This document shows, one piece after another, positions 1-8,773 of a DNA stretch of 56,820 nucleotides; positions within the stretch are counted from its first letter, which is position 1; each line of letters opens with the position of its first letter. The stretch is from Verrucomicrobiia bacterium (GTDB taxonomy: Bacteria > Verrucomicrobiota > Verrucomicrobiia > Limisphaerales > Fontisphaeraceae). The position numbers were made by a program, and so were the translations under genes. The stretch spans positions 1 through 56,820 of the forward strand of contig JAOAIT010000001.1 of NCBI GenBank assembly GCA_026414565.1. Reading direction: 5' to 3'. A model generated the notes under the pieces. The model did no database searches, had not been told where the DNA came from, and saw only the letters and a list, made by a program, of their open reading frames with translations.

Positions 1-139
1 ACGCAACCAGGGGTCGCCGCGCCCACCAGAGGTGGAGCGTGGAGATGTGCCCCTTGCGGACAGATTTTTCCCGCGAGGCTTCCTCGCTGATGGCCTCGAT
101 GGGCAGGTAGTCCTCAATTAGTCGTTTGTCGTCGGTCAT
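1..139 (-). CDS. DUF1156 DNA methyltransferase, N-terminal fragment
   Basis: Reading the minus strand from the ATG at 139 gives a protein that begins [18 protein letters not shown] and, some 35 residues on, reads HLWWARRPL before leaving the window. The [13 protein letters not shown] start followed by [15 protein letters not shown] is the hallmark of the DUF1156 family, predicted site-specific DNA methyltransferases found in defence islands, often with DUF499 ATPases and SNF2 helicases. Its ATG overlaps the stop codon of the upstream UvrD-type gene (ATGA), so it is the next gene of the same operon. Only 46 codons are visible; the catalytic methylase motifs lie outside the window. The family call is strong, while a defence role is inferred from context. 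Confidence 0.85.
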   Translation of the reverse strand, partial: MTDDKRLIEDYLPIEAISEEASREKSVRKGHISTLHLWWARRPLVA

Positions 140-2205
140 AGATTATTGATCTCGGCTACGATTGACTGAGCCTCGGAGGCCGTGAGGGGGCCAGACCTCT
201 TAACCGTTGGCACAGACATTTCATTTAAGAATTGAGAGCGGCCCAACCTGAGAACGGGCTTATTGGCGACGGCCTGAGCCTGAAATCCCGTCCGGGTGCC
301 GTTGTGCGTGATGATGCAGCACGCCTTCGTGCGCGTTGCCGACACGTAAAAGAGCCGACGCTGCTCGATCAGCAGCCCGGTGGCTTTAAGGGCCTTGAAA
401 TTTGGAATGATTCCTTGCTCAGCGGCTGGAATAAAGACCACGCTCCCGCTCAGCCCCTTCGCACCGTGCATCGTTAGAATGCGGACTTTCTTTGGCGTGG
501 GCGTTGGAGTGGGAGTCGGACTACTGCCTGCCACGCGCTCGGCAACCGCCTTCAAGATGGCTTCCTGCTCTGATTCGTTACCGGCTCCGAGAAACAGACA
601 CAGTTCATCGAGCGTCATGTCACCCGGAAGACCTCCTGCCAGGGTTGTCCACACCCCCACATGCGTTGTGGCTTTTGCTCCAGAGCTGAATACCTGGGCT
701 GCCAGGATCGCCTCGATGTCCTTGGCGTGGGCCGAGACCGAATCGTCCATTGCCCACCCACTGATGGCTGAGCACACCTGGATAACACGATTGACGGCAG
801 TTGCCCCACGGCTCGCAAGCCAAGCTGGAGGCGCGGCCAGATAGAACATTTCGCGGAAGTTTTGATTATTGGTGATGCACGCATCGCCGATGTCCTTCGC
901 GGTCTTCTGGCCAACCCCCGACAATAGACCCAGCAGGTCGCGGTAGGCGGGGTAGTCCTCCTCCCCGGACTTTTGGTCACGGAGGATTCGGAGGACGGAA
1001 TAGACGGCTCTGATAGCCTCGTGTTCGTCAACAAAGCTCAGCGCCTTGGGAGGTTCAAAGGGCACTTTGTTGTCCCTGAGCGCCTTGGTGATGAGGTCGA
1101 GTTGGAGCTTGCGGTTGCAGATCAGCACCAGGATTTCATCCTCGCGGTTCGCCATACCCGCATTGATGAGCTCGCGGCAGCTCAGCGCGATGAACTGCGC
1201 CTCCTGCTGGGGTGACGGGAGTTGCCACACGTGAACACGACCTTGCACAGGTGGTGAAGCGTTCGCGTAGAGGGGCACCATCGTTTTTGCGATTCTGGCC
1301 GGGTTGCGCTGAATGAGCCGATCCGCCGCAGAGAGAATCGCAGGGGTGCAGCGAAAACAATCCGTGAGCACATGGGTCTTGGAGTTTGGATACGTGCTAT
1401 CGAACGTCACGATCCCATCGGGGTTGGCGTGGCGGAAGGAGTAAATGCTCTGGTCGTCATCACCAGCGATGAAAAGGACTGTTTGCCCCTGGCAAAGTAG
1501 CCGGATGAACTCCTGGTCGCAGGAGTTCAGGTCTTGGTATTCGTCAACGATCAAATGGCTGATCGTGGGCAACGAGGTCACTTGGAGTGAGCCTTGCCTA
1601 AGCGCATCCACGCATTTGAAAATGACTTCACCTGGGAGCACGCAGCTATAGAGATTCGTCCGCGAAGCGTGGAAGCTGATGAAGCCTTGGATTTCCGCAG
1701 GAGTGATCTTTGCCTGCGCAATAGACTGCGGATTGAGTGTTTGCCATTGCGCGTCATGGGCCAGCCGGATTTCGCCAGCCCTGCTTGGCGAACAACCGAG
1801 CACAAATGCCAACTCCTGATCGTAAACGATTCTCTGTTCCCATTCGTCCAACAGCATGGGATTGCCGGGGTAGCTGTTGAGTAGGTTGGCCCGCCGAAGG
1901 ATTGACAGAGCCAGGGAATGCATCGTGGACACCCTCACTTTCTCCGCCAGAGCCGCGCAGGGCTGGGTCGAGCAAAACTTCACGATCCGCAGTCTGAGTT
2001 CGGCACAGGTCGCTCTTGTGAAGGAGATCACAAAAACAGTTTCGGGGGCGACGCCGTGGTTCAAGAGGTTCGCAACTCGCTTTTCGATGGTGCCTGTCTT
2101 CCCCGTGCCCGGCCCCGCAACCAACCGCACCTGCGGGGCCGTGTCCTGAGCCGCCGTCCACTGCTTTTGGTCTGCCGCTTGTCTTTGTGCTGGGGTTATG
2201 GGCAT
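136..2205 (-). CDS. UvrD/Rep-type superfamily 1 DNA helicase
   Basis: This 689-residue protein carries the helicase signatures of superfamily 1A. They are a Walker A GPGTGKT at residues 31-37, [10 protein letters not shown] (motif Ia) at about 61-70, DEYQD (Walker B) at 221-225, [11 protein letters not shown] (motif III) at 248-258, TMHGAKG (motif V) near 578 and YVSATR (motif VI) near 620. A Pro-Thr repeat of about ten residues (near 562) precedes the last motor motifs. The protein should be a 3'-5' ATP-dependent DNA translocase. It has no obvious nuclease domain, unlike AddA or RecB. It lies 10 bases downstream of the SNF2 gene and overlaps the DUF1156 start by ATGA, so it is in the middle of the predicted defence operon rather than being a housekeeping uvrD. 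Confidence 0.9.
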   Translation of the reverse strand: MPITPAQRQAADQKQWTAAQDTAPQVRLVAGPGTGKTGTIEKRVANLLNHGVAPETVFVISFTRATCAELRLRIVKFCSTQPCAALAEKVRVSTMHSLALSILRRANLLNSYPGNPMLLDEWEQRIVYDQELAFVLGCSPSRAGEIRLAHDAQWQTLNPQSIAQAKITPAEIQGFISFHASRTNLYSCVLPGEVIFKCVDALRQGSLQVTSLPTISHLIVDEYQDLNSCDQEFIRLLCQGQTVLFIAGDDDQSIYSFRHANPDGIVTFDSTYPNSKTHVLTDCFRCTPAILSAADRLIQRNPARIAKTMVPLYANASPPVQGRVHVWQLPSPQQEAQFIALSCRELINAGMANREDEILVLICNRKLQLDLITKALRDNKVPFEPPKALSFVDEHEAIRAVYSVLRILRDQKSGEEDYPAYRDLLGLLSGVGQKTAKDIGDACITNNQNFREMFYLAAPPAWLASRGATAVNRVIQVCSAISGWAMDDSVSAHAKDIEAILAAQVFSSGAKATTHVGVWTTLAGGLPGDMTLDELCLFLGAGNESEQEAILKAVAERVAGSSPTPTPTPTPKKVRILTMHGAKGLSGSVVFIPAAEQGIIPNFKALKATGLLIEQRRLFYVSATRTKACCIITHNGTRTGFQAQAVANKPVLRLGRSQFLNEMSVPTVKRSGPLTASEAQSIVAEINNL

Positions 2206-2215
2206 AGGTGGTCGG

Positions 2216-5200
2216 TCAGTTGCATTTCTTTGCCGCTTGCTCGATGGCGTCGGCGGGGATGTCGAAATACCGCGCCGCCACGACCTCCTTTTTCGCGTGG
2301 TCGAGATGTTTCGCCGGGTTCTGGATGCAGAGCGGGGTCGGGTCGGGATTGTTCAGCGGGTTCCAGACCACGTAGAGCCAGTAGCTATCGCCGAGCTGCA
2401 ACGCCCGATACCACTCGTTGACCGTGAGGCGGATCGTCGCGCCCTTCCGGCGTCCCTTGACCTCGATCCTGCGGATGCCCTTGACCGGATCACGGTAGCC
2501 GGTCTGCGGATCGGCGGGACCGTGGCTGCGGATGTCAAAGCCGATCTTCAGGTGCCCGACCCGCTCGCATTCCCAGCCGCGTGATTGCTCGAAGGCGACC
2601 ACCACGTCCTCAGCAGCCAGCTCACTTTTGCGGTTCAGCTCCGGCTCCAGTTCGTCCGTGAAATCTGCCGGTGCCCCCGTCTCGGTCGCGGGAACCACCA
2701 GGGCGGTTGCGATGTGGCGCACGGGGCCGGTGCGAGCAATGGCCAGCCGTTCCAGACCGGCCATGCGCTCCTGGCGGGTGCGCTTCAAGTCGGCCAGGTC
2801 GTTCTCGGCGCGTTGCCGGGCGATGGCGACCTCCGTTGATCCCAACTGCTCCCGCTGGCGTAGAGTCATCACTCGATCCTGGGCGGCACGGATGCGGGCA
2901 TCGAAGGACTTTTGCAGGTAGTCCCGGCAGACCTGGACAAAATGGAGGCGCTCCTCCTGACAGAGCTGGCGGCGCTCGCTCTGATAGGTGCTCTTGATGA
3001 AATCCATCGCCGCGCCGGGATCCACGGGCGTGACGGTCACAGGGGGTTTAGGGTGGGCTGGCAGGTCGAGAAGGCAGTCGGCAGGCACAACTGCGAACCG
3101 GTCGGCTGCTTCACCCGTGAAGTCCTCCCGGACGGCCACGACTTCGCCGTAAAGATTGAGACTGTCGCCCTTGGTGTTCTGGCCGCGAACCGTGATCTCG
3201 AAAAAGTGCAGGCAGTAGGGCACCGGGGCCGTGGCGTCCACATAGACCGCGGTCCCGCCTGCAAGGCCAGCCAGCTTTTCGTTTAGTTTTTCGTCCACGA
3301 CCGCGTAGAGCGGATGGCCGGGGCCGAGCAGGACGGCATCCACATGCTGGTCGAGGTCGAGATGATCCTTGTGGAACGTGATCTTCCGGTAGGTGGTATC
3401 GGGCTTCCCCAACCGTCGAACGGCTGCCAGGCGGTCGGAGCGGAGATCGGCCAGGACGTGCTCGATCCGCCAGAGGCCATCAGCCCGTGGCTCGATTTTG
3501 AGGCCGACTTCCTTGCAGGACTTCACGAATTGATCCTCGACGTAGCGCGGCATCAACCGGCGCTCCTCGGCCTCGACGTTGGCCTTCTGGAAGCCGGAGA
3601 AATCCACGTTGGCGCGAGCCAGGGCGATGCCCGTGGCCTTCTCGTATTGGAGCAGTTTCTGCGGATCGACCTTCTCGATCTGGTCCAGGTATTCCTCCAG
3701 TCGGCGCGGATCGTGAGCCGCTTCGCGCAGGATTTCCGGCAGGTTGACATCATTGAGCGACAGAACTTCGCCTACCACATCGAAGATGCGGTCGGCCAGC
3801 ACTGCTCGCATCTGCTCCATTTTCTCCAGCAGGCGTTGCAGAATGCGACCCTCGATCACCGGCTGGCCTTCCTCGGACTCCGAGGCCACGAAGTTGAAAG
3901 CGTGGACATCGCGCTCCTGGCCGATGCGATGGATGCGGCCCAGGCGCTGCTCCAACCGCGTCGGATTCCAGGGCAGGTCGTAGTTCACCATCAGCCGGCA
4001 GAACTGCAAGTTGATGCCTTCGCCAGCGGCCTCGGTTGCGACGCAGACCTGGCGCGACGTGCGGAAGTCTTCCTGGGCGCGTTTACGCTCGTGGGGGTTC
4101 ATGCCGCCGTGGATTTCACAGGTGGTGTAGCCCCACTTTTTCAAATGCTCGCACAGGTGGTTCAGTGTGTCCCGGTGCTCGGTGAAGATCAGCAGCTTGC
4201 CCCGGCCATCGGCCAGCTCGCCGAACTCCGCTCGTTTCAGGCACTCGTGGAGGGCGGTCAGCTTGGAGTCCGCCGCCAGCTCTTTCACGCGCCGGGCACG
4301 GGACAGGAGTTCCTGTAGGGCGGCGATCTCGCTCCGTAGCTGGTCGAGTTCCACGGCGGATGTAAACTCGTCCACGAGGAGATCGCGCTCGGCATCGTCC
4401 AGGTCGTCTTCGTCCTGCTCGGCGTCTGTCAAACGCCCCTGGAGCTGGGCCAGGCGCTTGGCGCGTTGAGCCGGGGGCAGGTTTTCGAGTTCTTCGAGTA
4501 ACTCCTGCTGCTTCTGGAGGCGGCGGCGGATGGACTCGTAGATCGCCATCGTCGAGCTGGCCAGCCGCCGTTGGAGCACTGTCCGGGCGAGCGCCACGCT
4601 CTGCTTCTTCTTGCCCGTGGCTTGGGGCAGGAAGTCGTTGATGTAGGCGGTAACCGCTTTGTAGAGGTCGTATTCGTCGCGGTTCAACCGGAACGTAATC
4701 GTGTGCGCGTGGCGGTCGGGGAACAGGCGGCGGCCGTCGAGGTCTTTCAGGTCTTCTTTTAACCGCCGCAATGCCCACGGGCAGTCCGGCCCCAGTCGAA
4801 GGATGTCGCGGCGGATTTCACCGGCCTTGTCCGCAAGCCGGTGGGGTTCCGGGAACAGATCGGGATCAAGCAGCCGGACGAAGTGGGCGAAGCGATCATC
4901 GTCGCCGTGGTGCGGCGTGGCGGTCAGGAGCACAACGTGGTCGGCCTCGGCGGTCAGCTTCTCCGCGAGCTGGTAGCGTTTGGTTTTTTCGGCTTCGTCA
5001 CCCCGCGAGGACGACCGCTTCGTGTAGGCCGAGCACTTGTGCGCCTCATCAATGATGACCAAATCCCAGTGCTGCTGCCAGACCCGCTCCCGAACTTCGT
5101 CTTGTTTGGCGTAGTCCAGCGAGGCGACCACCTGCGACGACCGTTGCCACGGATTGGTGAGCTGCTGCTGGTCAACGGCGGAGAAGATGATGTCGAACGA

Positions 5201-5725
5201 CTCACCGAACCACCGGAGCATTTCGTCCTGCCACTGGATGGTCAGCGGCGACGGACACAGGATGAGGATGCGCTCAATGGCCTCCCGGAGCTTCATCTCC
5301 TTGATGAGCAGCCCGGCCATGATCGTCTTGCCCGCGCCGGGATCATCTGCGAGCAGGAACCGCAGCCGGGGCTGCGGCAGCATTTTAATGTAAACAGCTT
5401 CGATCTGGTGCGGTAGCGTGCGGATGCCGGACAGGCTGACGGCGAAATGTTTGTCGTGGGCGTAGGCGAGCCGGATGCGGGCGGATTCGACCAGCAGGCG
5501 CAACTGCTCGGCATTGACGGTCGCCGCCTTGGCCTCGACCGGCGCGGCTGCCCCGGCCAGCGCAGCGGCTTCCTCGGCGGTGATGACGGCCTCGTCCAGG
5601 GAACCATCAGGTAGCCGCACGCGGCACTCGAATCCTTTGCCCAGAGGACGCGCCGCCTCCAGGATCACCGGAACATCGAAGTGACCCGGCAGGCTGATTT
5701 GTTTTCCGATGGGCAACTCGGTCAT
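2216..5725 (-). CDS. SNF2-family helicase with C-terminal DUF3883 domain (defence-associated)
   Basis: This 1169-residue protein has a SNF2/superfamily 2 motor. Motif I is DDPGAGKT at 127-134, motif II is DEAH at 226-229, motif III is TATPHH, and the second RecA lobe carries TEAAGEGINLQF and EQRLGRIHRIGQ. The last 130 or so residues (GFDIRSH, IEVKGR, LYVVWN) match DUF3883, a domain with restriction-endonuclease-like features that is common in defence helicases. An in-frame ATG 15 codons upstream is possible, but the ATG at 5725 overlaps the stop of the upstream AbiEi-like gene (ATGA), so I chose it. It resembles the large SNF2 helicases (DrmD-like and relatives) that accompany DNA methylases in DISARM and DUF499/DUF1156-type loci. 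Which subtype it belongs to cannot be settled without a profile search. Confidence 0.88.
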   Translation of the reverse strand: MTELPIGKQISLPGHFDVPVILEAARPLGKGFECRVRLPDGSLDEAVITAEEAAALAGAAAPVEAKAATVNAEQLRLLVESARIRLAYAHDKHFAVSLSGIRTLPHQIEAVYIKMLPQPRLRFLLADDPGAGKTIMAGLLIKEMKLREAIERILILCPSPLTIQWQDEMLRWFGESFDIIFSAVDQQQLTNPWQRSSQVVASLDYAKQDEVRERVWQQHWDLVIIDEAHKCSAYTKRSSSRGDEAEKTKRYQLAEKLTAEADHVVLLTATPHHGDDDRFAHFVRLLDPDLFPEPHRLADKAGEIRRDILRLGPDCPWALRRLKEDLKDLDGRRLFPDRHAHTITFRLNRDEYDLYKAVTAYINDFLPQATGKKKQSVALARTVLQRRLASSTMAIYESIRRRLQKQQELLEELENLPPAQRAKRLAQLQGRLTDAEQDEDDLDDAERDLLVDEFTSAVELDQLRSEIAALQELLSRARRVKELAADSKLTALHECLKRAEFGELADGRGKLLIFTEHRDTLNHLCEHLKKWGYTTCEIHGGMNPHERKRAQEDFRTSRQVCVATEAAGEGINLQFCRLMVNYDLPWNPTRLEQRLGRIHRIGQERDVHAFNFVASESEEGQPVIEGRILQRLLEKMEQMRAVLADRIFDVVGEVLSLNDVNLPEILREAAHDPRRLEEYLDQIEKVDPQKLLQYEKATGIALARANVDFSGFQKANVEAEERRLMPRYVEDQFVKSCKEVGLKIEPRADGLWRIEHVLADLRSDRLAAVRRLGKPDTTYRKITFHKDHLDLDQHVDAVLLGPGHPLYAVVDEKLNEKLAGLAGGTAVYVDATAPVPYCLHFFEITVRGQNTKGDSLNLYGEVVAVREDFTGEAADRFAVVPADCLLDLPAHPKPPVTVTPVDPGAAMDFIKSTYQSERRQLCQEERLHFVQVCRDYLQKSFDARIRAAQDRVMTLRQREQLGSTEVAIARQRAENDLADLKRTRQERMAGLERLAIARTGPVRHIATALVVPATETGAPADFTDELEPELNRKSELAAEDVVVAFEQSRGWECERVGHLKIGFDIRSHGPADPQTGYRDPVKGIRRIEVKGRRKGATIRLTVNEWYRALQLGDSYWLYVVWNPLNNPDPTPLCIQNPAKHLDHAKKEVVAARYFDIPADAIEQAAKKCN

Positions 5726-6327
5726 GCAAGGGCCTCCAGGTAGCGCCGGATGACGCTCTCGACTCGGCACACTTTGGCGTATTTCAGAATGTCATCGACT
5801 GGGCATTTCCGCCGCCGCAAGCATTCGCGCAGCGCATCCAGGGCCACGTCCAGGCCGATCTTGCTGCGATACTTAACGCAATCGACGACCGTTTTGACGG
5901 GGTTGGTGATCGGAACGCTGACGCCCTCGATCACATGCCGATCCAAACCTGTTTTGAGTGAAACATCCGGGAATCGGACTACACGAAGCGGCAGACCTTC
6001 GATGGTCGGTCGCCGGGCTTTCCTGTCAACTGCTACCCAGACGAGGTCGGGCGCTTCGGGCAGCAACCCATGAAAATTCAGCGCCGAGATCAGGCAGATG
6101 ATGCCGTTCGGGATCAACTTGGAAACCGTGGCCAGGTCGTGGTGAACGCTGGGTTTGCGATTGGGGAGCCGGTAAACACCCCGTGCCGACTGGACGAGCC
6201 GACCTTGATCGAGAAGGCGGCGCAGGTAAACCGGGGCAATCCCGTGCCCAGCGAGGTCTTTGGGCCGCACGACCCCGATCTGCTCTACGAGCTTCAAAGC
6301 TGCTTCGGTTTTGGTCATCGCCTTCAT
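5722..6327 (-). CDS. AbiEi-family winged-helix protein (type IV antitoxin-like regulator)
   Basis: The 201-residue product has an N-terminal winged helix (about residues 8-55, including RPKDLAGHGIAPVYLRRLLDQGRLV and GVYRL) and the typical AbiEi middle section with LISALNFHGLLPE and an NPVKTVVDCVKYR stretch. AbiEi proteins are antitoxins that repress their own operon; the partner toxin AbiEii is a nucleotidyltransferase. No AbiEii gene follows here. The gene instead heads an operon with the SNF2 helicase, so regulation of the defence genes is the more likely job. ATG at 6327 is used; an in-frame ATG at 6318 is an alternative with a slightly better purine tract. A strong promoter and an inverted repeat lie just upstream. 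Confidence 0.8.
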   Translation of the reverse strand: MKAMTKTEAALKLVEQIGVVRPKDLAGHGIAPVYLRRLLDQGRLVQSARGVYRLPNRKPSVHHDLATVSKLIPNGIICLISALNFHGLLPEAPDLVWVAVDRKARRPTIEGLPLRVVRFPDVSLKTGLDRHVIEGVSVPITNPVKTVVDCVKYRSKIGLDVALDALRECLRRRKCPVDDILKYAKVCRVESVIRRYLEALA

Positions 6328-6340
6328 CTGTTACAATGTA

Positions 6341-6363
6341 TCGGCGGCAAGCGCATCCGCCGA
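6341..6363. promoter_or_regulatory. 23-bp inverted repeat, candidate operator
   Basis: TCGGCGG at 6341-6347 and its exact complement CCGCCGA at 6357-6363 are separated by 9 bases. The repeat starts about 4 bases downstream of the -10 hexamer of the promoter driving the AbiEi-like gene, so it covers the expected transcription start. AbiEi antitoxins are known to bind inverted repeats in their own promoters, which makes autoregulation here plausible. A leader RNA hairpin is the alternative. Confidence 0.5.
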
Positions 6364-6366
6364 CGA

Positions 6367-6395
6367 TTTATAGCGATTCCAGAAGGCATGGTCAA
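6367..6395 (-). promoter_or_regulatory. sigma-70-type promoter of the defence operon
   Basis: On the minus strand a -35 box TTGACC (6390-6395) is followed by exactly 17 bases and a -10 box TATAAA (6367-6372). The expected start site falls near 6360, about 33 bases before the ATG of the AbiEi-like gene. This is the best match to a housekeeping promoter that I found in the island. Confidence 0.65.
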
Positions 6396-6520
6396 TCACG
6401 GATCGGAGGTTTTTCTGCTCGCGCTGAACGGCTTAACCGCAGGCGAACGCGAGGGCGGTGGGTGTCGATGGAAAGGGCAGTGCTCCGCGAAACCGACACC
6501 GCGTTTACAATTTTGGTTCT

Positions 6521-6832
6521 ATGTGGACCGAAACTATGATCTGGCGAAGAAGACGAACGACACCAACCGTCACGGAGCTGAACCCTGTCCAAAGGGCACT
6601 TGACCGCGACCCCGCCCTGAGTCGGCTGCTGGGGCCGAAGACCGTGACCATCCGTAAACGAACTGGCGAACCGGTCTCTTTCTCGCCCCAAACCGTATCC
6701 GTCGCCGAGGCGATGATGGCCACCAAATTGAACCCGCAGCGAGCGGCACAGTGGGAGGTTTTGGCTGCGGCTGGCCGGGTGCTGGGTTTCCTCCGCAAGC
6801 CCAGCTCGGACATCGCCTTGCCGGGCGCGTAG
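6521..6832 (+). CDS. hypothetical protein of the island
   Basis: This reading frame begins MWTETMIWRRRR and encodes 103 residues with a balanced composition, for example ALDRDPALSRLLG followed by VTIRKRTGEPVSF and later AAQWEVLAAAGRVLGFLRK. I recognise no family. It is divergent from the AbiEi operon. No good ribosome-binding site precedes the ATG at 6521; ATG 6536 is in frame. A long open frame also exists on the opposite strand, but its composition looks non-coding. This is possibly a small DNA-binding or accessory protein; coding status is uncertain. Confidence 0.35.
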   Translation: MWTETMIWRRRRTTPTVTELNPVQRALDRDPALSRLLGPKTVTIRKRTGEPVSFSPQTVSVAEAMMATKLNPQRAAQWEVLAAAGRVLGFLRKPSSDIALPGA

Positions 6833-7033
6833 GTAGATCGTGGCCCGGTTGTTGGCCGCGACATCTAAGATCCTCATTGAACCAACAGTTGCGTATGTCA
6901 GGCGGACACAGCCATTCACCCCGCCGCCGTTGCCTGTGGCGCTCAGCGCCAGGGAGATCACGGCGGGTTCAATGTTGAACGTGTCCCGCAGCCGCCTGCC
7001 GATGACGAACTGCGGGAGCTGATACTTGAAATT

Positions 7034-7288
7034 TTGAACTTTGAGGGCGACTATCCGACCAGAATAGTTGATGTCGTCAATCGGGTTGGAGCGTGGACGC
7101 CCGCTCTAAGCAGACGCGACCGCGAGCGGGCCAAGCTCGCCGCGTTTCGGAGGATTGGCCGGATGATTCGGAACAAAGCACTACGGCGCGTCTCCAGGAA
7201 CTTCGTTCAGATCGAACCCAAAAGAGAGCAGCCACAAACCCCAGCACCGCTTCTCGATCCCGCCGATCTGCCGGAGCCGCGAGTCTGA
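7034..7288 (+). CDS. small winged-helix-like protein, start unresolved
   Basis: The C-terminal 84 residues read from a TTG at 7034 and look genuinely coding. They contain VDVVNRVGAWTPALSRRDR and then KLAAFRRIGRMIRNKALRRV, like a winged helix with a recognition helix and wing. The same frame stays open back to 6881 and encodes DDELRELILEIL just before 7034, so the natural start is probably upstream, but there is no ATG or GTG in that stretch. Either an unusual start codon is used or the 5' end was lost to a mutation. It is plus strand, inside the island, and I assign no function beyond possible DNA binding. Confidence 0.4.
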   Translation: MNFEGDYPTRIVDVVNRVGAWTPALSRRDRERAKLAAFRRIGRMIRNKALRRVSRNFVQIEPKREQPQTPAPLLDPADLPEPRV

Positions 7289-7629
7289 TCGTTGTCCACG
7301 TCCTCGCGCCGGGAGGGCGTTTGGGAACGCGACTACGCACCGATACGCTGCCACCACCGCAAGTCCATGCCGATGAACTTGACATGAGCCGTAACGCTGC
7401 GTGCCTCGGTTCACCGTGTCCGCGAAGCGCGTCAAGGGTTCTGTTCTCGAATACGCCGGTGGGTTTTTCTACCAGAGAGCAGCGGGGCCATAGCGGCGCC
7501 CTGGTCAATCGCAGGCATTCAGGTGGGACTCAGCCTCCGTCTGCTGCGTTCGGCTCGTCCAGGGGCAATTACGCGCAAAGGAAGGGCGCTCTTGATTATG
7601 GTCGGACTGGTGGTAGCTCCTGTTCCGGC
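7289..7629. other. gene-free stretch inside the island
   Basis: This stretch separates the plus-strand winged-helix-like gene from the 3' end of the minus-strand replication initiator gene. Open frames exist on both strands, but all have the arginine/serine-rich composition of non-coding frames, and none has a recognisable motif or ribosome-binding site. I see no hairpin with a T-run. Confidence 0.4.
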
Positions 7630-8754
7630 TCAACACGGCAATATGCGCCCGGAAGATACGTCGTTGCTGTGGCGCTCACCATCTCCAGACTCTAGCTCCA
7701 AGGGGCTGCCGAGGTCTTCGCCGATGACCGTGAACAATCGCTCGTCCAGGAACTCCTCCAGCTTGTTCAGGATCATACGCCGATGGCGCTCGGTTTGGCG
7801 CTCCTTTTTGGGCACCCCGATAAAGTCCTTCCGGGCGTGGTGGGCACTACCGAAATAGTCGTGTTGGAATCGCTTGTGGGTAAAAACCCGATACCCAGCG
7901 ATGAGCTGATCCACACACCCGTTGAACAGCCCTGCAACCTGCTCACGGTCGTCTTTGCAGAACTTGTCCCACTCGGTGAAATACCGCTTTGAGAAGTCGA
8001 TGGGCTTCGTCTGGTAGTCCAAGATGCGAGCGAAGTCGGCCTCGGTTTTGATGCCGAACGTGCGCGTGGATGGTTCCAGGAGTGGTCTCTCCGCCATGCT
8101 GTCCGGCCCAAGGGCCTGCCACGCCTGCTGACGCTGGTCTATGAGGCTCTGCCGCACGAGTCCGATGATCTCCTGGATGTGTCCTTGGTTAAAGTTGTCA
8201 GCGACAACCACGGCGTGAGCGTGTGCTTGGGCCTGCGGGGCGGGAAAGTATGAAATTACCTCGAACTCCTCCAAATAGATAACCGCATCGAAGACACCCA
8301 TTTCGACCATCTGTCTGAGGGCGTGGCGGCACGCCTGCCAGTAGTGGGACAGGACATCGGAAACCCCGTCGCCGAGCTGGTGGTGACCGTGGAAACTGAT
8401 CGTCTCGAACCACCACCGGTGCCGGAAGAACGCTGGCAGGAACTTCCCCAGGATGTCCATTCGGGTGATATGGGCGCAATACGGACACACACGCCAATAC
8501 CGGCACCGATGCCGTGCAAACCCGCACCAGAAGAAGTATGACCCTTTCCCCGAAAACGGTGACAACAGCAGGATGTTCGCGTTCTCCGCGTAGTGCTGGT
8601 CTGCCCTGTCGAATCGCTGAGGGTAACGCTCGATCCTGCTCTCCGTTACCTCCGCCCATGACTTGAGCGGACGGGGGAACAGGTGCCGGTGCTGACGCAT
8701 TTCGTCGAGGTCACAGCGGTTCAGGTCGCATAGGTCGGTGAGAGGGGGATGCAC
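7630..8754 (-). CDS. HUH-type rolling-circle replication initiator (Rep)
   Basis: The 374-residue protein shows the layout of plasmid Rep_1-type initiators. A cysteine cluster comes first (C77, C84, C90, C93 in CGFARHRC and RVCPYC). A motif 1-like strand follows (WWFETISFHGHH), then an HUH motif HAHAVVVAD (His178, His180) and a YxxK motif Y247-Q-T-K250 followed by PIDFSKRYF. In this family the Tyr of YxxK nicks the origin and stays bound to the DNA 5' end. The GTG at 8754 is preceded by GGAAGGG nine bases upstream, so I prefer it; ATG 8700 is an alternative. Together with the integrase and excisionase remnants it suggests an integrative element that could replicate after excision. The family call rests on motifs only. 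Confidence 0.6.
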   Translation of the reverse strand: MHPPLTDLCDLNRCDLDEMRQHRHLFPRPLKSWAEVTESRIERYPQRFDRADQHYAENANILLLSPFSGKGSYFFWCGFARHRCRYWRVCPYCAHITRMDILGKFLPAFFRHRWWFETISFHGHHQLGDGVSDVLSHYWQACRHALRQMVEMGVFDAVIYLEEFEVISYFPAPQAQAHAHAVVVADNFNQGHIQEIIGLVRQSLIDQRQQAWQALGPDSMAERPLLEPSTRTFGIKTEADFARILDYQTKPIDFSKRYFTEWDKFCKDDREQVAGLFNGCVDQLIAGYRVFTHKRFQHDYFGSAHHARKDFIGVPKKERQTERHRRMILNKLEEFLDERLFTVIGEDLGSPLELESGDGERHSNDVSSGRILPC

Positions 8755-8773
8755 GCACTGATACCCTTCCTTA

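Noticed and set aside
6392-6961. Long minus-strand open frame opposite the 103-residue hypothetical gene
   Set aside because: Its composition (Arg/Ser/Gly/His-rich, few hydrophobic cores) looks non-coding, while the plus-strand frame has a normal protein-like sequence.
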